A DNA stretch of 64,000 nucleotides from Bacteroides sp. (GCA_021202275.1 JAJQDI010000015.1:224637-288636), one strand, 5' to 3'; numbered from the stretch's first letter, positions 23,549 through 33,700 are shown. The notes: a model not told the origin generated them from the letters alone. Program-made: numbers and translations.

Positions 23549-26430
23549 ATGAAACAGTTATTTCGTAGTTTATTTGTAGCCGTATGCCTGATATGCGGCT
23601 TCGCGCAAGGGGCTTTTGCACAGCAGATGCCTCCCATACCTGTTGATCCCGATGTACGTATCGGTAAACTGGACAACGGGCTCACCTACTACATCCGCCG
23701 GAACACACAACCCGAGGAGCGGGCCGACTTCTACATTGCCCAGAAAGTGGGTTCTATCCAGGAAGAGCCGGAACAGAGTGGTCTGGCACACTTCCTGGAG
23801 CACATGGCTTTCAACGGGACCACTTACTTCCCCGGAGATGCACTGAAACAGTATCTGGAAACGATCGGAGTGAAGTTCGGAGAAAACCTCAACGCTTATA
23901 CTTCTGTCGACGAAACGGTATACAACATTACCAATGTACCCATCACCCGCGCGGGAGCCATAGATTCCTGTCTGTATATCCTGCACGACTGGTCTAACGA
24001 CCTGCTATTGGAACCGGAAGAAATTGACAAAGAGCGTGGTGTGATCAACGAAGAGTGGCGCACACGCATGAGCGCCGGACAGCGCATGATGGCCAAAGCA
24101 CTTCCGCAGATGTTTGCCGGAACCAAATACGAAGATTGTTTCCCCATCGGAAGTATGGAAGTAGTGAATAACTTTCCTTACCAGACCCTGCGCGACTATT
24201 ACGAAAAATGGTACCGTCCCGATCTGCAAGGGATCATTATTGTCGGAGATATCGATGTAGAAGATATCGAAACCAGGATCAGGACGATCTTTGCCGATAT
24301 CCCGGCCCAGCCCAACGCGGCAGAGCGCATTTACTACCCGGTGAATGACAATGTAGAACCCATCATCGTGATCGAAAAGGACAAAGAGTAGCCCTATGTA
24401 CAGGCTATGTTGTTCAACAAACACGAGGCCACCCCGGACGAAGCCAAAGGAACCCTCGACTACCTGGTACAACAATATGCAAAAACATGATCACCACCAT
24501 GCTCAATACACGTCTGGATGAGCTGAGACAGGCTGCCGAACCTCCTTTCATTCACGCGGTAACAGAAGACGGAATGTTCTTCGTAGCCAAAACCAAAGAT
24601 GCATTCACCGGATATGTAGTCTGTAAGGAAGACGATATTGAAGGGGGTATCACCACCGTACTCAGAGAGATCGAAAGAGCCCACCGCTTCGGATTCACAG
24701 AGGGTGAATACAGCCGGGCAAGAGCCGATTACCTGCGTCAGCTGGAATCCGCGTTCAACGAAAAGGACAAACACAAAAACCGGGAATATGTCAACGAGTA
24801 TGTACGCCATTTCCTGGACAATGAACCAATCCCGAGTATAGAAGACGAGTATTCCATTATGGAACAGATAGCTCCCAATATCCCGGTAGAAGCACTCAAC
24901 CAAATGATGGCTCACCTGGTACCATCCGCATTACGAAAATAAGTGTTTAAGGTAGAAGCACTCAACCAAATGATGGCTCACCTGGTACAGGAAGAGAACC
25001 GGGTGATCGTGATCTTCGGCCCCGACAAAGAAGAGATCGCGTATCCCAGCCACGAAGAGATACTCGCGATGCTTAAAAATGTACAGGGCGAAGAGCTGAC
25101 CGCCTATGTGGATACAGTATCGGACGAGCCTTTGCTGGCTGTGAAGCCTACAGGCGGAAAATTGGTATCAGAGAGCTATGACGATCGCTACGGCACCACA
25201 GAAATGGTTCTCTCAAACGGTGTAAAAGTCATTCTGAAGAAGACCGATTTCAAGGCAGATGAGATCCTGATGAAGGGTGTCAGCCTGGGAGGGACTTCCC
25301 TGTATCCGGACTCCGAAGCGATCAACATCAGCAACATCAACAGTGTAGCTGCTATCGGCGGACTGGGCAATTTCAGCGCGGTCGATCTGGACAAGGTACT
25401 GGCCGGGAAAAAAGCATCTGCCAACGTGGGCATAGGAGACAAGACAGAAACGATCTCCGGAAGCTGCTCTCCGAAAGACTTCGAGACCATGATGGAACTG
25501 ACCTATCTGCGGTTCACCGCTCCACGTCAGGATCAGGAAGCGTTCGAATCTTACAAGAACCGTACCAAGGCAACGCTGCTCAATCAAGAGATGCGCCCGA
25601 CTGTAAGTTTCATGGACTCTATCCGCAGCACGGTATATATGAATCATCCGCGTATGAGACATACCACAGCCGAGATGGTGGATCAGATCGATTACGACCG
25701 TATCCTGGAAATGTACAGAGATCGTTTCAGCGATGCCAGCGACTTCACATTCATTTTTGTAGGAAATGTAGAACCGGACGAACTGAAACCTCTGATCGTG
25801 CAATACCTGGGTGCTCTCCCGGCAACCCATCGGGAAGAAACGTTCAAAGACAGTGGAGTACGTATACGCAGCGGCATCTATAAGAACGAGTTCCTCAAAG
25901 AGCAGGAGACTCCCAAAGCCTCTGTCTTCCTTGCCTACAGCGGAGACTGCGAATATAATCTCAGGAACAAGATCCAGATGAGTATGCTGGATCAGATCCT
26001 CGACCTGATCTATACCGAAAAGGTACGGGAAGACGAAGGAGGTACCTATGGTGTATATGTAGGCGGATCGTTGGACAAGTATCCCCAGGAAGAATTCCTG
26101 CTGCAGATCATGTTTGATACAGATCCTGCCCGTAAAGATCACCTGACCGGCATCATCCTGAACGAAATTGATGCCATGGTGGCCAACGGTCCCTCGGAAA
26201 CCGATCTTAATAAGGTGAAGGAATACATGCAGAAAAAGCATATGGAAAACCTGAAAGAGAACAGATTCTGGCTGGGGCTGATCGATGAATATCTCTTTAC
26301 CGGTACGGATAATTTAGACGGATACGATGAACTGGTAAACAGCATCACCACCGAAGACATCCGTGCGTTCGCGGCCAAACTGTTTGACCAGAAAAACCGG
26401 ATTGAAGTAACCATGACCAGCCCGCAGTAA
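23549..26430 (+). pseudogene. M16 family zinc protease, interrupted three times
   Basis: Secreted insulinase/pitrilysin-type metallopeptidase of about 940 residues when read through, with a signal peptide (residues 1-25, ending GAFAQ). The first M16 domain has the inverted zinc motif HFLEH followed by NEEW further on. Three lesions are visible. A TAG stands at 24389-24391 where the frame otherwise continues (PYVQAML). One A is missing in the run 24481-24485, putting the next part in another frame from 24487. A 66-base insertion then follows, made of a second copy of a 38-base segment (24885-24922 and 24951-24988) plus 28 bases of other sequence, with an in-frame TAA at 24940-24942. After it the frame is open to 26430 and keeps the second half. 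The zinc site survives in the 280-residue first piece. Confidence 0.85.
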
Positions 26431-26584
26431 GTTTTAAGTTATAAGTTTAAAGTGATAAGTTGTAGACAACCAGTCTGAAGCTTACTTTCAGAGGGTACAG
26501 GTTTGGTTTATACAACTTATTACTTAGAATTTATTCCTTATGACTTAAAACTTATAACTCAAAACTTATAACTTATTACTTAAA
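26430..26584. repeat. Intergenic repeat family II, inverted arrangement
   Basis: The left arm (26430-26464) is made of AAGTTTTAAGTTATAAG and GATAAGTTGTA words. The right arm (26510-26584) contains ACAACTTATTACTT, ACTTAAAACTTATAAC and similar words, so the two arms are inverted. The element fills the gap exactly between the protease stop and the next ATG. Confidence 0.6.
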
Positions 26585-28069
26585 ATGCTTTTCAACGAAC
26601 TACGCAAACAAGGTAAACTGGCCAACCAGAGGCACCCGATGTACGACAAGAACAGATTCGCCAGGTTCTTTATGTACTTCGGAGCGGTTTTCTGGGGAGG
26701 ATATCTGGTGTTCTTTGGAGTGATGATGGCTAAAGCCCTCTCCACGGTTTCGCATACCGAAGCATATCACCTGCTCAACAGTGCACTGGTCTTTATCATG
26801 GCACTTGATTTTCTGATCCGTTTTCCTTTTCAGAAAACAGCTACCCAGGAGATCAAGCCCTATCTGCTGCTTCCTGTCAGAAGAAGACGGATCATCGACT
26901 TCCTGCTGATCCGTTCCGGACTGAGCGGTTTCAATCTGATCTGGTTGTTCTTTTTTGTTCCTTTTGCGTTGCTGACCGTCACCCGGTATTATGGGATCAC
27001 AGGCATCATCACCTATTGCATAGGGATCTGGCTGCTAATGGTATTCAACAACTACTGGTACCTGATCTGCCGTACCCTGATGAACGAACGGATCTGGTGG
27101 ATACTCCTTCCCATTGCAGTATACGGTCTGCTGGGAATTGCCATCTTCCTGCCCGATCACAACGCGATCACCTATTTTTTCATGAACTTGGGCGAAGGAT
27201 TCATTGAAGGAAACCCGTGGGCATTTCTGGGGATCATTGTTGCTATTGTCGCGATAGGGTGGATAGACAGCCAGGTCATGTTCCGTCTGGCCTATGCCGA
27301 AATGACAAAACAGGAAGATACCAAAGTCAAGAATGTATCCGAATACAAATTCTTCGATCGCTACGGTGAGATAGGGGAATACCTGCGCCTTGAGCTCAAA
27401 ATGCTCCCACGCAACAAACGCTGCAAATCCTCCCTGCGCACCATCGCCATCGTGGTCCTCATGTTCTCCGCGGTACTAAGTTTCTCGGAAATATACGATG
27501 GAGTGGGTATGACGCAGTTTATCGTGGTCTACGCTTTCTCCACCTTTGGGATGGTAAGTTTGGGCTCTCTGATGGGATATGAGGGCAATTACCTCGACGG
27601 ACTGATGTCACGCAAAGAATCGATCCATACCCTGCTCAGAGCAAAATACTATTTCTACAGCATAGGTACTATCGTACCCTTTGTTTTGATGCTCCCGGCC
27701 ATCATTATGGGAAAAGTAACCCTGCTCAACGCGTTTGCGATGATGCTGTTTACTACCGGACCGGTCTATTTCCTGCTGTTCCAGATGGCAGTTTACAACA
27801 CCAAGACCCAGCCCTTGAACGAAGGCATCACCGGGCGCTATCAGGCCGGAAGCGCACTACAAACGGTCATCAGCCTGATGGCGCTCGGACTCCCGATGAT
27901 GTTCTTCTTTGTGTTCAATCCCCTTTTCGGTCAGACAACCACCTTGTGGATACTTCTGGTGATCGGAGTGTGTTTCACTCTCACCTCACCCTGGTGGATA
28001 CGAAATGTATACCAACGGTTTATGAAAAGAAGATATAAGAATATGGAAGGATTCCGCGACAGCAGATAA
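26585..28069 (+). CDS. DUF5687 family membrane protein (ABC exporter permease)
   Basis: A 494-residue integral membrane protein with about eleven hydrophobic segments. The N-terminus (LFNELRKQGKLANQRHPMYD) and the later GRYQAGSALQTVISL fit the DUF5687 family, which in Bacteroidetes is paired with an ABC ATPase. The partner ATPase starts 18 bases downstream. Transported substrate is unknown. The start codon abuts a family II repeat. Confidence 0.8.
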   Translation: MLFNELRKQGKLANQRHPMYDKNRFARFFMYFGAVFWGGYLVFFGVMMAKALSTVSHTEAYHLLNSALVFIMALDFLIRFPFQKTATQEIKPYLLLPVRRRRIIDFLLIRSGLSGFNLIWLFFFVPFALLTVTRYYGITGIITYCIGIWLLMVFNNYWYLICRTLMNERIWWILLPIAVYGLLGIAIFLPDHNAITYFFMNLGEGFIEGNPWAFLGIIVAIVAIGWIDSQVMFRLAYAEMTKQEDTKVKNVSEYKFFDRYGEIGEYLRLELKMLPRNKRCKSSLRTIAIVVLMFSAVLSFSEIYDGVGMTQFIVVYAFSTFGMVSLGSLMGYEGNYLDGLMSRKESIHTLLRAKYYFYSIGTIVPFVLMLPAIIMGKVTLLNAFAMMLFTTGPVYFLLFQMAVYNTKTQPLNEGITGRYQAGSALQTVISLMALGLPMMFFFVFNPLFGQTTTLWILLVIGVCFTLTSPWWIRNVYQRFMKRRYKNMEGFRDSR

Positions 28070-28087
28070 TGAATAAACAGACGAATC

Positions 28088-28795
28088 ATGATTGACATAA
28101 GAAATTTACAGAAATTTTTCGGCAGCAAGAAAGCCGTGGATATCGAAGCGTACTCCATCCGTCAGGGAGAGATGCTCGGACTGGTCGGGAACAACGGAGC
28201 GGGAAAGACCACCCTGTTCCGGTTGATGCTGGATCTTCTCAAGGCCGACAATGGATATGTGACGATCGGAGGAATAGATGTAAGCCGCAGTGAAGACTGG
28301 AAACAGTTTACCGGTGCCTTCATCGACGACAGTTTCCTGATAGATTACCTGACACCGGAAGAGTACTTTTACTTCATTGGTAAGATGTATGGACTCCCGA
28401 AAGAAGTGGTAGATGAACGGCTGCTTCCCTTCGAACGTTTTATGAACGGGGAAGTACTGGGACAGAAAAAGTTTATCCGCAACTACTCTGCCGGGAACAA
28501 GCAGAAAGTGGGCATCATCTCCGCCATGCTTCACTACCCGCAGTTGCTGATCCTGGACGAACCCTTCAACTTCTTAGATCCCAGTTCACAATCGATCATC
28601 CGGACGTTGCTGAAGAAGTATAACGAAGAGCACCAGGCCACTGTACTGATATCCAGCCACAACCTCAACCATACAGTAGACATCTGTCCGCGGATCGCCC
28701 TGCTGGAAAACGGTACCATCCTGCGCGACATCATCAACGAAAACAATTCGGCCGAAAAAGAACTGCAAGATTACTTCAATGTAGAACACACATGA
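28088..28795 (+). CDS. ABC transporter ATP-binding protein
   Basis: A 235-residue ATPase with Walker A GNNGAGKTT (about residues 35-43), the signature-region NYSAGNKQKVGI and Walker B LLILDEPFNFLDP. It is of the drug/lantibiotic exporter type that partners with two-component membrane proteins. The signature motif reads YSAGNKQ and not the usual LSGGQ, which is common in this subfamily. It overlaps the next gene by four bases (ATGA at 28792-28795), so the DUF5687 gene, this gene and the NlpC/P60 gene form one operon. Confidence 0.9.
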   Translation: MIDIRNLQKFFGSKKAVDIEAYSIRQGEMLGLVGNNGAGKTTLFRLMLDLLKADNGYVTIGGIDVSRSEDWKQFTGAFIDDSFLIDYLTPEEYFYFIGKMYGLPKEVVDERLLPFERFMNGEVLGQKKFIRNYSAGNKQKVGIISAMLHYPQLLILDEPFNFLDPSSQSIIRTLLKKYNEEHQATVLISSHNLNHTVDICPRIALLENGTILRDIINENNSAEKELQDYFNVEHT

Positions 28796-29301
28796 ACACA
28801 CGACTGACCCTCTTCGTAGTCCTGGCGGGTACAGTATTCCTGCTGAGCTCCTGCCGCACGGCAGCACCACGGCTCGACTATCGGGCACTGGCAAACGCTT
28901 CCGTGAAACTGGGAATGGACATCGACCTGCGCGACAACCACCGGCTCTATACGGAAGTGGCGGGATGGATCGGAACTCCTTACCGCATGGGAGGAGATAC
29001 GAAGCGTGGTACAGATTGTTCGGGATTTACGCGGCAGATCTATAAAACCGTCTACCACAAGTCCCTGGACCGTAACTCAGAGGGTCAGCGTAAACAATGC
29101 AGAAAAGTGGCCAAGCATCAATTGAAAGAGGGCGACCTGGTATTCTTCTCGAGCAACAACTCCGGTAAGAAAGTGGCGCATGTAGGCATCTATCTGAAAG
29201 ACGGGAAATTCGTACATGCCAGCACCAGCCGGGGAGTGATCGTCAGCAAACTCAGTGAGAATTACTACAAGACCCACTGGATATCCGGTGGAAGAAGATA
29301 A
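28792..29301 (+). CDS. NlpC/P60 family lipoprotein (cell-wall hydrolase)
   Basis: A 169-residue lipoprotein with lipobox LSSC (Cys21). The papain-like NlpC/P60 domain covers about residues 50-165. The likely catalytic Cys is C76 in GTDCSGF and the likely His is H130 in VAHVGIY, with the later H142 in FVHAST also conserved. Such enzymes cut peptide stems of peptidoglycan. It resembles Spr/MepS in size. It is translationally coupled to the upstream ATPase gene. Confidence 0.92.
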   Translation: MNTRLTLFVVLAGTVFLLSSCRTAAPRLDYRALANASVKLGMDIDLRDNHRLYTEVAGWIGTPYRMGGDTKRGTDCSGFTRQIYKTVYHKSLDRNSEGQRKQCRKVAKHQLKEGDLVFFSSNNSGKKVAHVGIYLKDGKFVHASTSRGVIVSKLSENYYKTHWISGGRR

Positions 29302-29322
29302 ATATATACTCTATTATTCAGA

Positions 29323-30210
29323 ATGAAAAAGACAATCGCATCTATCGTTTTTCTATGTGCGTGCTTCTCCACGCAGGCACAGTTGTTGTGGAAAATATCC
29401 GGCAATGGTCTCAAGCAACCCTCCTACCTTTTTGGCACCCATCACCTGGCTCCGATCCGTATCATGGAAGACATCGTTGAGCTGAGACCGGCTCTCAACC
29501 GGGCAGATCAGGTGGTAGGCGAAATGGTGATGAGCGATCTTCACGATCCGGAGATCATGATGCAGATGCAACAGATGATTCTGATGCCCGGGGACACTAC
29601 ACTGTCCATGCTCTTCACTTCCGAACAGTATACGCTGATTAACAGCCACACCAAAGAAAACATCATGCTGGATATGGATGTCGTTTCTGTCGTGAAACCC
29701 ACTGTCATACAAAACAACTTAGTAGTAGCGTTGTACCTGAAACTGATAGGAGATGGCTACAATCCGCAATTCCAGCTGGATTCTTTCATACAAAAGATCG
29801 GAGCCGACAACGGGAAAAAAATCCTCGGCCTCGAAGAGCCCGCGTTTCAGTTCGACCTCCTGTTCAAAAGAAGTACACTCAGCCGCCAAGCCACTCTGCT
29901 GCTCTGCCTGGTAGAGAATATAGATAAGAATATGCAAAACGCCCGGGAACTGACAGAAGCCTATATGGCACAGGATCTGGAAAAGATGGAAGCTCTCGCC
30001 CTGGAAAGAGACGGAACCCAGTGTGACCCGCTGCCGGGAGAATGGGAGGCCATGGTAGACAACCGCAACATCACCTGGGCACAGCAACTTCCCGATATAC
30101 TGCGGGAAGGCAGTACATTCATTGCCGTAGGGGCACTGCACCTGCCTGGCAGGAGCGGGTTGCTCAGTCTGCTCAGGGAACAAGGATATCAACTCGAACC
30201 TCTGCAGTAA
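29323..30210 (+). CDS. TraB/GumN family protein
   Basis: A 295-residue protein with a signal peptide (about residues 1-19). It has the family's first motif YLFGTHHLAP near the N-terminus and the second GALHLPGRSGLLSLL near the C-terminus. The TraB/GumN (Tiki-like) group has the fold of metal-dependent proteases, with the conserved histidines as proposed metal ligands. Function in Bacteroidetes is not known. It starts 21 bases after the NlpC/P60 gene and is probably in the same operon. Confidence 0.88.
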   Translation: MKKTIASIVFLCACFSTQAQLLWKISGNGLKQPSYLFGTHHLAPIRIMEDIVELRPALNRADQVVGEMVMSDLHDPEIMMQMQQMILMPGDTTLSMLFTSEQYTLINSHTKENIMLDMDVVSVVKPTVIQNNLVVALYLKLIGDGYNPQFQLDSFIQKIGADNGKKILGLEEPAFQFDLLFKRSTLSRQATLLLCLVENIDKNMQNARELTEAYMAQDLEKMEALALERDGTQCDPLPGEWEAMVDNRNITWAQQLPDILREGSTFIAVGALHLPGRSGLLSLLREQGYQLEPLQ

Positions 30211-30261
30211 GTTCTCTGTACAGCAAACTAAAAAAAAGAAAATATGACACCCGGATACCCT

Positions 30262-30300
30262 CCCCACCCAGAACGACTGCTAAGCCGGATCCGGGTGGGG
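30262..30300. other. GC-rich hairpin between the TraB/GumN and HAD genes
   Basis: CCCCACCC pairs with GGGTGGGG across a 23-base loop. No T-run follows, so it is not a standard terminator and may be an RNA processing or pause structure. Confidence 0.35.
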
Positions 30301-30361
30301 AAGGTTGCGTCAGGAAATATAGATTTCAGTTCGCATCCATCATTTTTATAAATTACAGATC

Positions 30362-31003
30362 ATGAAGTATACCACCTATTTATTCGATTTCGATTACACA
30401 CTTGCCGACTCGTCGGTAGGTATAGTTACCTGTTTCCAAAATGTGCTCCGCAGACATAACTTCACCCACATTGCCGACGAAAGTATCAAACGTACCATCG
30501 GAAAGACACTGGAAGATTCTTTCGTCATCCTTACTTCGGTCACAGACACCGAACAGATCCTTTCGTGGAAAAAAGAATACACCCGGGAAGCTAAGACCTA
30601 TATGACGCCCCATACGTTCCTCTACCCGGATACCCTACCTGTACTCACCGGACTGAAAGAGAAAGGTATGAAGATCGGGATCATCTCTACCAAATACAGA
30701 TTCCGGATACGCGAGAAGATGGATCTGTACTTCCCGGAAGACTTTTTCGACATCATTGTCGGAGGGGAAGATGTACTGCACGAGAAGCCGGATCCACAAG
30801 GTATACGCTTTGCCATGGAGCAACTGGGAACAGCAGCCCCGGATGTTCTCTATATCGGAGACAGCACCATAGACGCGGAAACCGCACAGAATGCAGGAGT
30901 AGATTTCATTGGAGTAACTACCGGAATGACCAGCCGGGAAGAACTGGCCACTTACCCACACCTACAGATCATCCATTCGCTTAAAGAACTGCTCCCCGCC
31001 TGA
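30362..31003 (+). CDS. HAD family phosphatase (phosphoglycolate phosphatase-like)
   Basis: A 213-residue haloacid dehalogenase hydrolase. Motif I is FDFDYTLADS (D9 and D11), motif II is in IGIISTK and motif III/IV includes EKPDPQGIRF and YIGDSTIDAETA. It has a small helical cap as in Gph/PpaX phosphatases. The substrate is not identifiable. It is a single gene behind the hairpin at 30262-30300 and before the ribosomal protein promoter at 31092. Confidence 0.88.
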   Translation: MKYTTYLFDFDYTLADSSVGIVTCFQNVLRRHNFTHIADESIKRTIGKTLEDSFVILTSVTDTEQILSWKKEYTREAKTYMTPHTFLYPDTLPVLTGLKEKGMKIGIISTKYRFRIREKMDLYFPEDFFDIIVGGEDVLHEKPDPQGIRFAMEQLGTAAPDVLYIGDSTIDAETAQNAGVDFIGVTTGMTSREELATYPHLQIIHSLKELLPA

Positions 31004-31091
31004 TCCGGAATCCTTGTGCATACCGTATCATCTGATAGGAGTGTTACAGAAAGCAAACATGCAGGAAACCAAAGATAAAAAGCAAAAAAGA

Positions 31092-31123
31092 TTTGTACGT
31101 TCGGAAAGAAAGTACTACTTTTG
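31092..31123 (+). promoter_or_regulatory. Promoter of rplU-rpmA
   Basis: TTTG at 31092-31095, a 20-base spacer and TACTTTTG at 31116-31123 match the Bacteroides consensus very well. Confidence 0.75.
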
Positions 31124-31129
31124 TGCCCT

Positions 31130-31211
31130 GATTATTCCGCACCGGGTAGAGGAAAGAGTACAGGAGTGATCCTATACCACCCGACGGAGCTAACCTGTAT
31201 AATATAAACAG
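31130..31211 (+). promoter_or_regulatory. Leader RNA of rplU, possible folded element
   Basis: About 80 bases lie between the expected RNA start and the ATG. TACAGG (31159-31164) can pair with CCTGTA (31194-31199), giving a closed stem-loop just before the start codon. This might be a ribosomal-protein or attenuation leader; only the pairing is seen. Confidence 0.35.
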
Positions 31212-31529
31212 ATGTACGCAATTGTAGAAATTAACGGTCAGCAGTTCAAAGCAGAAGCTGGCAAAAAACTGTTCGTTCACCACATCGCGGATGCGGAAAA
31301 CGGTTCAACAGTAGAGTTTGACAAAGTTCTTTTGGTAGACAACGATGGCAACATCACCGTAGGTACCCCTACCGTAGAAGGTGCGAAAGTGGTATGTCAG
31401 GTGGTAACCAGCCTGGTAAAAGGAGACAAAGTACTTATTTTCCACAAGAAAAGAAGAAAAGGCTACAGAAAGTTGAACGGACACCGTCAGCAGTTTACAG
31501 AGTTAACAATTACCGAAGTATTGGCTTAA
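31212..31529 (+). CDS. rplU: 50S ribosomal protein L21
   Basis: A 105-residue ribosomal protein with the standard beginning [13 protein letters not shown] and the [17 protein letters not shown] region near the C-terminus. It binds 23S rRNA in the large subunit. Gene order rplU-rpmA is conserved in most bacteria, and both genes are expressed from the promoter at 31092-31123. Confidence 0.98.
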   Translation: MYAIVEINGQQFKAEAGKKLFVHHIADAENGSTVEFDKVLLVDNDGNITVGTPTVEGAKVVCQVVTSLVKGDKVLIFHKKRRKGYRKLNGHRQQFTELTITEVLA

Positions 31530-31549
31530 TCCATAAAAAGTAGAAAGAA

Positions 31550-31819
31550 ATGGCACATAAAAAAGGTGTCGGTAGTTCCAAGAACGGCCGCGAATCACAT
31601 AGCAAAAGATTAGGCGTTAAGATATTTGGTGGTGAAAGCTGCAAAGCAGGAAACATCATCATTCGCCAGAGAGGTACAGCCTTCCACCCGGGCACCAATA
31701 TGGGTATGGGTAAAGATCACACCCTCTTCGCCCTGGTAGATGGTACAGTAAGTTTCAAAGTAGGTAAGAACGATAAAAGATACGTATCGATAGTACCTGC
31801 TGAAAAAACGGAAGCATAA
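31550..31819 (+). CDS. rpmA: 50S ribosomal protein L27
   Basis: An 89-residue ribosomal protein that reaches toward the peptidyl-transferase centre. It has [16 protein letters not shown] and the LGVKIFGG and [20 protein letters not shown] segments. The N-terminus is short without the cleaved extension seen in Firmicutes. A strong terminator follows. Confidence 0.98.
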   Translation: MAHKKGVGSSKNGRESHSKRLGVKIFGGESCKAGNIIIRQRGTAFHPGTNMGMGKDHTLFALVDGTVSFKVGKNDKRYVSIVPAEKTEA

Positions 31820-31840
31820 AAAATCAGATTTCTATCAGAT

Positions 31841-31878
31841 AAAAAAAGGTTGCCGGATATCCGGCAACCTTTTTTTTA
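31841..31878 (+). terminator. Terminator of rplU-rpmA
   Basis: A perfect 22-base palindrome (31848-31869, GGTTGCCGGAT and its complement) is flanked by seven A on the left and nine T on the right. It can stop transcription in either direction. Confidence 0.9.
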
Positions 31879-32393
31879 TATACATCTGTTTGTATAAAAC
31901 AGAATTTCTCATCCGTCCGCTACTTCCGAACTCCGGAAATCCCATAGAAAAATGTACAAGAAACAACGTACAGCTACCTACTATCAAATGACAATCAACA
32001 ACACTACTCACAGCCATAAACATCCGCGATACGCCTGGTACAGGCGTTGGATCACCTTTGATCCCGCAGTGTCAGGCATAGTGCAGGCATACAGCTGCCA
32101 CAAAACAAAATCTGTATGAACCAAACGAGTTCTTGTATGCGTTATCACCTATCAGACCCAGCATCGAAGAGACGTAAATCATACATCAATTATCCGATGT
32201 CCTTTCAATCGTAAATCGTCAATCATCCAACGTTCCTTGGTGTTACCTATCAGATAAGGGTCATGACCGAAGGGAGTAATCGTAAATCTCCTGGTTTTGC
32301 TTTCTTTGCTTCGTTTCTTGGTCGGTACAAAGAAATGAACAAAATAAATATTATCTTTGCAACTCCCAAACAAAAGATCATAAAAACAGAGAT
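31879..32393. other. rpmA-serS gap
   Basis: No gene is visible. It contains two abutting perfect hairpins (32031-32047 and 32049-32064), family I repeat copy B (32203-32290) and a -7 box for serS (TATCTTTG, 32352-32359). The rest looks unstructured. Confidence 0.5.
32203..32290 (-). repeat. Intergenic repeat family I (copy B)
   Basis: Read on the minus strand it begins GAGATTTACGATTACTCCC and ends GACGATTTACGATTGAAA. It matches copy A (21262-21350) along almost its whole length, including TGATAGGTAACACCAAGGAA. The ends themselves are inverted versions of each other (GATTTACGAT and ATCGTAAATC on one strand). Confidence 0.7.
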
Positions 32394-33668
32394 ATGCTTA
32401 CCATCAGACAAATCACAGAAGATACCGAAGCCGTGATCCGCGGATTGGAAAAGAAACATTTCAGGAATGCCAGAGAAGCAGTGCAACAGGTAATCGAGGT
32501 TAACGACAAACGCCGTCGTACCCAGCAACAACTGGACCAGAACCTGTCGGAAGTGAACGCTCTTTCCAGATCCATCGGTATACTGATGAAAGAAGGAAAA
32601 AAAGAAGAAGCAGAAGCGGCCCGTGCCCGTGTGAGTGAAATGAAAGAGGGCAATAAGCAGCTGGAAACCGCCATGAACGAAGTGAGTGCCGAATTGCAAA
32701 CCCTTCTTTACAACATTCCCAATGTACCCTGTGACGACGTTCCGGAAGGTAAGACTCCGGAAGACAACGTGGTGGAACGCAGCGGTGGAGAAACACCCGA
32801 ACTTCCCGCGGATGCCCAGCCTCACTGGGAACTGGCGAAAAAATACGACCTGATCGACTTCGAATTGGGAGTAAAGATCACAGGAGCTGGTTTTCCGGTA
32901 TACAAAGGCAAAGGAGCCCGCCTGCAACGGGCATTGATCAACTTCTTCTTAGACGAAGCTCGCGAAGCGGGTTATCTGGAAGTGGAACCTCCCTATGTGA
33001 TCAATGCCGCGTCCGGCTACGGCACCGGACAACTTCCCGACAAAGAGGGCCAGATGTATCACGTAACGGAAGATGATCTCTATCTCATTCCTACCGCGGA
33101 AGTACCTGTGACCAATATCTACCGGGACGTGATCTTAGACGAAAAAGAACTGCCCATCAAGAACTGTGCCTACTCCGCCTGTTTCCGTCGCGAAGCCGGA
33201 TCGTACGGTAAGGATGTACGTGGTCTCAACCGTCTGCACCAGTTCAACAAAGTAGAGATCGTACACATCGATACGCCCGATCATTCCTACGAATCCCTGA
33301 AAGAGATGATCGCCCATGTAGAGAACCTGATACAAAAGCTGGAACTCCCCTACCGCATCCTCCGGCTGTGCGGAGGTGACATGAGTTTTACCTCTTCCAT
33401 CACATTCGATTTCGAAGTTTATTCCGCGGCTCAGAAACGCTGGTTGGAAGTAAGTTCTGTGTCCAATTTCGGGTCTTACCAGGCCAACCGTCTGAAATGC
33501 CGCTACCGCAATGCCGACAAGAAAACAGAGCTTTGCCATACCCTCAACGGATCGGCTCTCGCCCTGCCCCGTATCGTGGCTTCCCTGCTGGAAAACAACC
33601 AGACACCGGAAGGCATCCGCATACCAAAAGCACTTGTACCCTACTGCGGATTCGAACTCATTGATTGA
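32394..33668 (+). CDS. serS: Seryl-tRNA synthetase
   Basis: A 424-residue class II synthetase that charges tRNA(Ser) with serine. The N-terminal 110 residues are the helical coiled-coil arm (MLTIRQITEDTEAVIRGLEK onward). The catalytic part has motif 2 FRREAGSYGKDVRG and motif 3 LNGSALALPRIVASLLEN. The length is normal. It has its own -7 box upstream and a clear terminator at 33701. Confidence 0.98.
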   Translation: MLTIRQITEDTEAVIRGLEKKHFRNAREAVQQVIEVNDKRRRTQQQLDQNLSEVNALSRSIGILMKEGKKEEAEAARARVSEMKEGNKQLETAMNEVSAELQTLLYNIPNVPCDDVPEGKTPEDNVVERSGGETPELPADAQPHWELAKKYDLIDFELGVKITGAGFPVYKGKGARLQRALINFFLDEAREAGYLEVEPPYVINAASGYGTGQLPDKEGQMYHVTEDDLYLIPTAEVPVTNIYRDVILDEKELPIKNCAYSACFRREAGSYGKDVRGLNRLHQFNKVEIVHIDTPDHSYESLKEMIAHVENLIQKLELPYRILRLCGGDMSFTSSITFDFEVYSAAQKRWLEVSSVSNFGSYQANRLKCRYRNADKKTELCHTLNGSALALPRIVASLLENNQTPEGIRIPKALVPYCGFELID

Positions 33669-33700
33669 TTGAACATTCCCTTCCCTTTACAATATCCGTA

